Shown: positions 62,972 through 64,000 of the stretch, in pieces
Position numbering within the stretch: position 1 is the stretch's first letter
Layout of the letters: every line of letters begins with the position of its first letter
DNA from: Pseudomonas brassicacearum
Lineage (GTDB): Bacteria; Pseudomonadota; Gammaproteobacteria; Pseudomonadales; Pseudomonadaceae
Reading direction: 5' to 3'
Length of the DNA: 64,000 nt
NCBI RefSeq assembly: GCF_009601685.2
Contig: NZ_CP045701.2
Span: 3,782,001 to 3,846,000, forward strand
Translations under genes and position numbers: made by a program
The notes under the pieces: generated by a model
Seen by the model: the letters and a program-made list of their open reading frames with translations, nothing else
Database searches by the model: none
Told to the model about the DNA's origin: nothing

Positions 62972-63559
62972 TCAAGGCAACAACAGATACACCGCACTGG
63001 CCACCAACAACACTGCCATCGCCCGATTGAACAGGCGCATGGTCGCCGGGTTACCCAGCCACGTGCGCAGAAAACTCCCGGCGTAGGCCCAGCAGCCCAC
63101 CGAGACGTAGCAGATCACCAGGTAGATCGCCGCAAACTGCCACACCAGCCGCGCCTCGCCGTCAGCCACGAATGCGCCCATCCCCGCTACGCAGGCCAGC
63201 CACGCCTTGGGGTTGAGCCATTGCATCAGCGCGCCATGGAACATCGAAGGCGCCCGTCCCTCGTCTTCGCCGCCCAGGTGCCCGTTATCCATCGCCAGTT
63301 TCCAGGCCATGAACAACAGAAACGCCACGCCTCCCAACTGCACCACCCGCGTGAGGCCAGGCCAGCGTTGCAGCACTTCATGCAACCCCAAGCCCATCAA
63401 CACCAGCAGCAAGACAAACCCAAGGGTCGCACCGCCCACATGGCGCAACGTCGCACGAAACCCGTATCGCGCCCCGGAGCTGAGGGCGACGATATTGACC
63501 GGGCCGGGTGTAATGGAAGCCACCAAAGCAAAAATGGCCATGGAAAGTATCAAGCTCAT
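62972..63559 (-). CDS. LysE/RhtB-family amino acid exporter
   Basis: A 195-residue inner-membrane protein with about six hydrophobic segments and the family signature SITPGPVNIVALSSG near the N-terminus, followed by GATLGFVLLLVLMGLGL and LMQWLNPKAWLACVAGMGAF. The family exports amino acids or related metabolites. The start at 63559 (MSLILSMAI) removes a hydrophilic leader that does not fit the family. It converges with the AraC gene and is divergent from trkH. Confidence 0.9.
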   Translation of the reverse strand: MSLILSMAIFALVASITPGPVNIVALSSGARYGFRATLRHVGGATLGFVLLLVLMGLGLHEVLQRWPGLTRVVQLGGVAFLLFMAWKLAMDNGHLGGEDEGRAPSMFHGALMQWLNPKAWLACVAGMGAFVADGEARLVWQFAAIYLVICYVSVGCWAYAGSFLRTWLGNPATMRLFNRAMAVLLVASAVYLLLP

Positions 63560-63734
63560 CACATATCTTCTTCTTTTCAGGAAAGGGCCTCCAAAATAAT
63601 GGGGCCGGCGCTGGCGGTATTGAAGAAAACTGCCTTGTCGTCTAGCGTGACCGCTCACTTTTTTACGCAAACTTTACGCGGTAGGCGATTGCCCCCAATC
63701 GATACTGTGCGGCTTATTGAATCAGGCGTTTCTC

Positions 63735-64000
63735 ATGTCCATTGCGGTTCTGCGTCTCATCGGTTTTATCCTCGGCATTTTCCTGATTACCCTGGCGGTC
63801 AGCATGGCGATTCCGCTGCTCACGCTGATGCTGTACGAGCGCAACGATGATTTGTCGGCGTTTCTCTGGTCGAGCCTGATCACTTTCGTCTGTGGCGTTG
63901 CATTGGTCGCCCGTGGAAGACCGGCACACGCCCAGATGCGCCCCAGAGACATGTACCTGCTGACGACCGCAAGTTGGGTGTTCGTATGCGCTTTCGCCGC
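63735..64000 (+). CDS. trkH: Potassium uptake protein TrkH, 5' part (runs off the window)
   Basis: The first 88 codons of an inner-membrane K+ uptake protein, opening MSIAVLRLIGFILGIFLITL with a second hydrophobic segment and then RPRDMYLLTTASWVFVCAFA, which matches the TrkH N-terminus of pseudomonads. The frame is open to the end of the window, so the potassium-filter loops are not visible. The ATG at 63735 is the first in frame. The call rests on the N-terminus only. Confidence 0.8.
   Translation, partial: MSIAVLRLIGFILGIFLITLAVSMAIPLLTLMLYERNDDLSAFLWSSLITFVCGVALVARGRPAHAQMRPRDMYLLTTASWVFVCAFA

Overview
The window is chromosomal DNA of a Pseudomonas, most likely of the P. fluorescens group. 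The grounds are a high GC content with strong third-position bias (which gives long spurious antisense ORFs), typical Pseudomonas gene neighbourhoods (moxR-bat, sbcDC, yeaC/DUF2797/pepN, rnhA-dnaQ, gloB-mltD, yejABEF-fabI), and many copies of two intergenic inverted-repeat families characteristic of fluorescent pseudomonads. I see no tRNA, rRNA, insertion sequence, integrase or CRISPR array.

Layout. 1-2.4 kb: a ClC-type chloride transporter and an unrecognised small protein. 2.4-9.3 kb: a tightly coupled moxR-DUF58-DUF4381-batA-batB/C-batD operon. 9.4-15 kb: sbcD-sbcC and a glutathione S-transferase-like gene, translationally coupled. 15-17.3 kb: two small exported proteins, a periplasmic lactonase-like beta-propeller and a DUF5629-like protein. 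17.4-24.6 kb: a sugar-acid catabolic locus. An MFS carrier, an AraD1/GguC-type protein and a ketoglutarate-semialdehyde dehydrogenase lie on the minus strand, opposite an IlvD/Edd sugar-acid dehydratase and a GntR/FCD regulator. Together they fit the non-phosphorylative route from an aldonate such as L-arabinonate to 2-oxoglutarate. 24.7-29.4 kb: a 1559-residue protein that looks like the dermonecrotic-toxin-like (DUF6543) class of Pseudomonas. 29.6-33.1 kb: an RND-superfamily transporter with a Ycf48-like propeller protein.

33.6-37.4 kb: yeaC, DUF2797 and pepN. 37.4-40.2 kb: a three-gene unit of TPR-AAA ATPase, small membrane protein and TPR-membrane protein, with no function I can name. 40.2-43.2 kb: a metallophosphoesterase and NAD kinase, divergent from a DUF1853 gene. 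43.2-45.3 kb: arsB and an FMN reductase. 45.5-47.4 kb: a small protein, a LysR regulator and a GNAT acetyltransferase. 47.6-52.4 kb: dnaQ, rnhA and a methyltransferase, divergent from gloB and mltD. 52.5-60.8 kb: a Yej-type peptide ABC transporter with two solute-binding proteins, then fabI and a good terminator. 60.8-64 kb: a GAF-GGDEF diguanylate cyclase, an AraC regulator, a LysE-family exporter and the 5' end of trkH, cut by the window edge.

The intergenic spaces are dominated by two repeat families. Family A (about 100 bp, ends GTAGGAGCTG, core GCTGCGATCTTT) occurs ten times, and several copies carry tandem arrays inside them. Family B (core GTGGGAGCAAGCTTGCTCGCGA, usually as two inverted halves) occurs five times. 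The items most worth following up are the toxin-like gene with two perfect inverted repeats in its leader, the AAA/TPR/membrane cassette, the paired operators between the sugar-acid transcription units, and the minisatellite growth within family A repeats.
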